From NCBI RefSeq assembly GCF_013449685.1, contig NZ_JACDSF010000016.1, positions 1-37,341 on the forward strand: a stretch of 37,341 nt of DNA, written 5' to 3'. Positions 37,318 to 37,341 of this stretch are shown here, piece after piece. The DNA is from Pectobacterium brasiliense. GTDB taxonomy: Bacteria; Pseudomonadota; Gammaproteobacteria; Enterobacterales; Enterobacteriaceae. Both the position numbers and the translations under genes were made by a program. Under the pieces are notes generated by a model, which made no database searches, was not told where the DNA came from, and saw only the letters and a program-made list of their open reading frames with translations. How positions within the stretch are numbered: position 1 is the first letter of the stretch; every line of letters begins with the position of its first letter.

Positions 37318-37341
37318 GCGGGAATAGCTCAGTTGGTAGAG
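37318..37341 (+). tRNA. tRNA-Gly(GCC), partial, cut by the window end
   Basis: The last 24 bases, GCGGGAATAGCTCAGTTGGT and then AGAG, equal the 5' acceptor and D-arm of E. coli glyV-type tRNA-Gly(GCC). They lie downstream of orn, the same place as in E. coli. The anticodon is outside the window, so the GCC identity rests on similarity. Confidence 0.85.

Overview
The window is chromosomal DNA of a gamma-proteobacterium of the order Enterobacterales. Almost every protein is close to its Escherichia coli counterpart in length and motifs, and gene order follows two E. coli chromosome segments (the metA-aceBAK-iclR-metH / yjbB / lysC-pgi segment and the epmB-efp ... frd-epmA-mscM-psd-rsgA-orn-glyV segment) fused directly. 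Some neighbours differ from E. coli: an AraC regulator/TonB receptor pair, a DASS transporter, a DUF486 membrane protein, and no ampC or sugE. Together with a dispersed palindromic repeat of a kind I associate with soft-rot and related enterics, this suggests Pectobacterium or a near relative. The genus is an inference.

Layout. 1-1190: metA behind four tandem met boxes, closed by a good terminator. 1191-7200: the glyoxylate shunt, aceB-aceA-aceK on the plus strand with an IclR-type operator in front. It is met head-on by iclR, whose last bases overlap the end of aceK. 7230-11083: a 127-bp palindromic repeat, then metH. 11084-14941: the first copy of a large structured repeat, then an iron island of a Fur-box-preceded AraC regulator and a hydroxamate-type siderophore receptor, with a 21-bp-period direct repeat between them. 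14964-18371: a DASS carboxylate transporter diverging from a yjbB-type Na/phosphate protein. 18372-20652: the second copy of the structured repeat, lysC on the minus strand, and its lysine riboswitch. 20653-22738: pgi and a yjeI lipoprotein. 22753-24453: epmB diverging from efp. 24500-25212: a small entericidin gene with a sigmaS-like promoter, then a DUF486 membrane protein behind an RBS-masking leader. 25235-29446: blc and frdABCD on the minus strand. 29725-30747: epmA. 30754-36356: rsgA, psd and mscM on the minus strand. 36540-37341: orn and the first 24 nt of a tRNA-Gly gene with its promoter.

Functional links. MetA and MetH are the first committed and last steps of methionine synthesis. 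AceBAK with IclR controls carbon flow at isocitrate. LysC feeds aspartate into the lysine/methionine/threonine pathways. EpmB, EF-P and EpmA form the EF-P beta-lysylation pathway, with EpmB and EpmA on opposite sides of frd. FrdABCD performs anaerobic fumarate respiration. Psd and MscM act in the inner membrane, RsgA in 30S ribosome maturation and Orn in the last step of RNA decay.

The best candidates for something undescribed are: (1) a multi-stem repeat family with two copies (about 11191-11402 and 18461-18740) whose stems differ in sequence but keep pairing; (2) a 13-bp stem that buries the ribosome-binding site of the DUF486 gene and encloses a 21-codon upstream ORF ending two bases before the gene; and (3) the AraC-type direct-repeat operator before the siderophore receptor.
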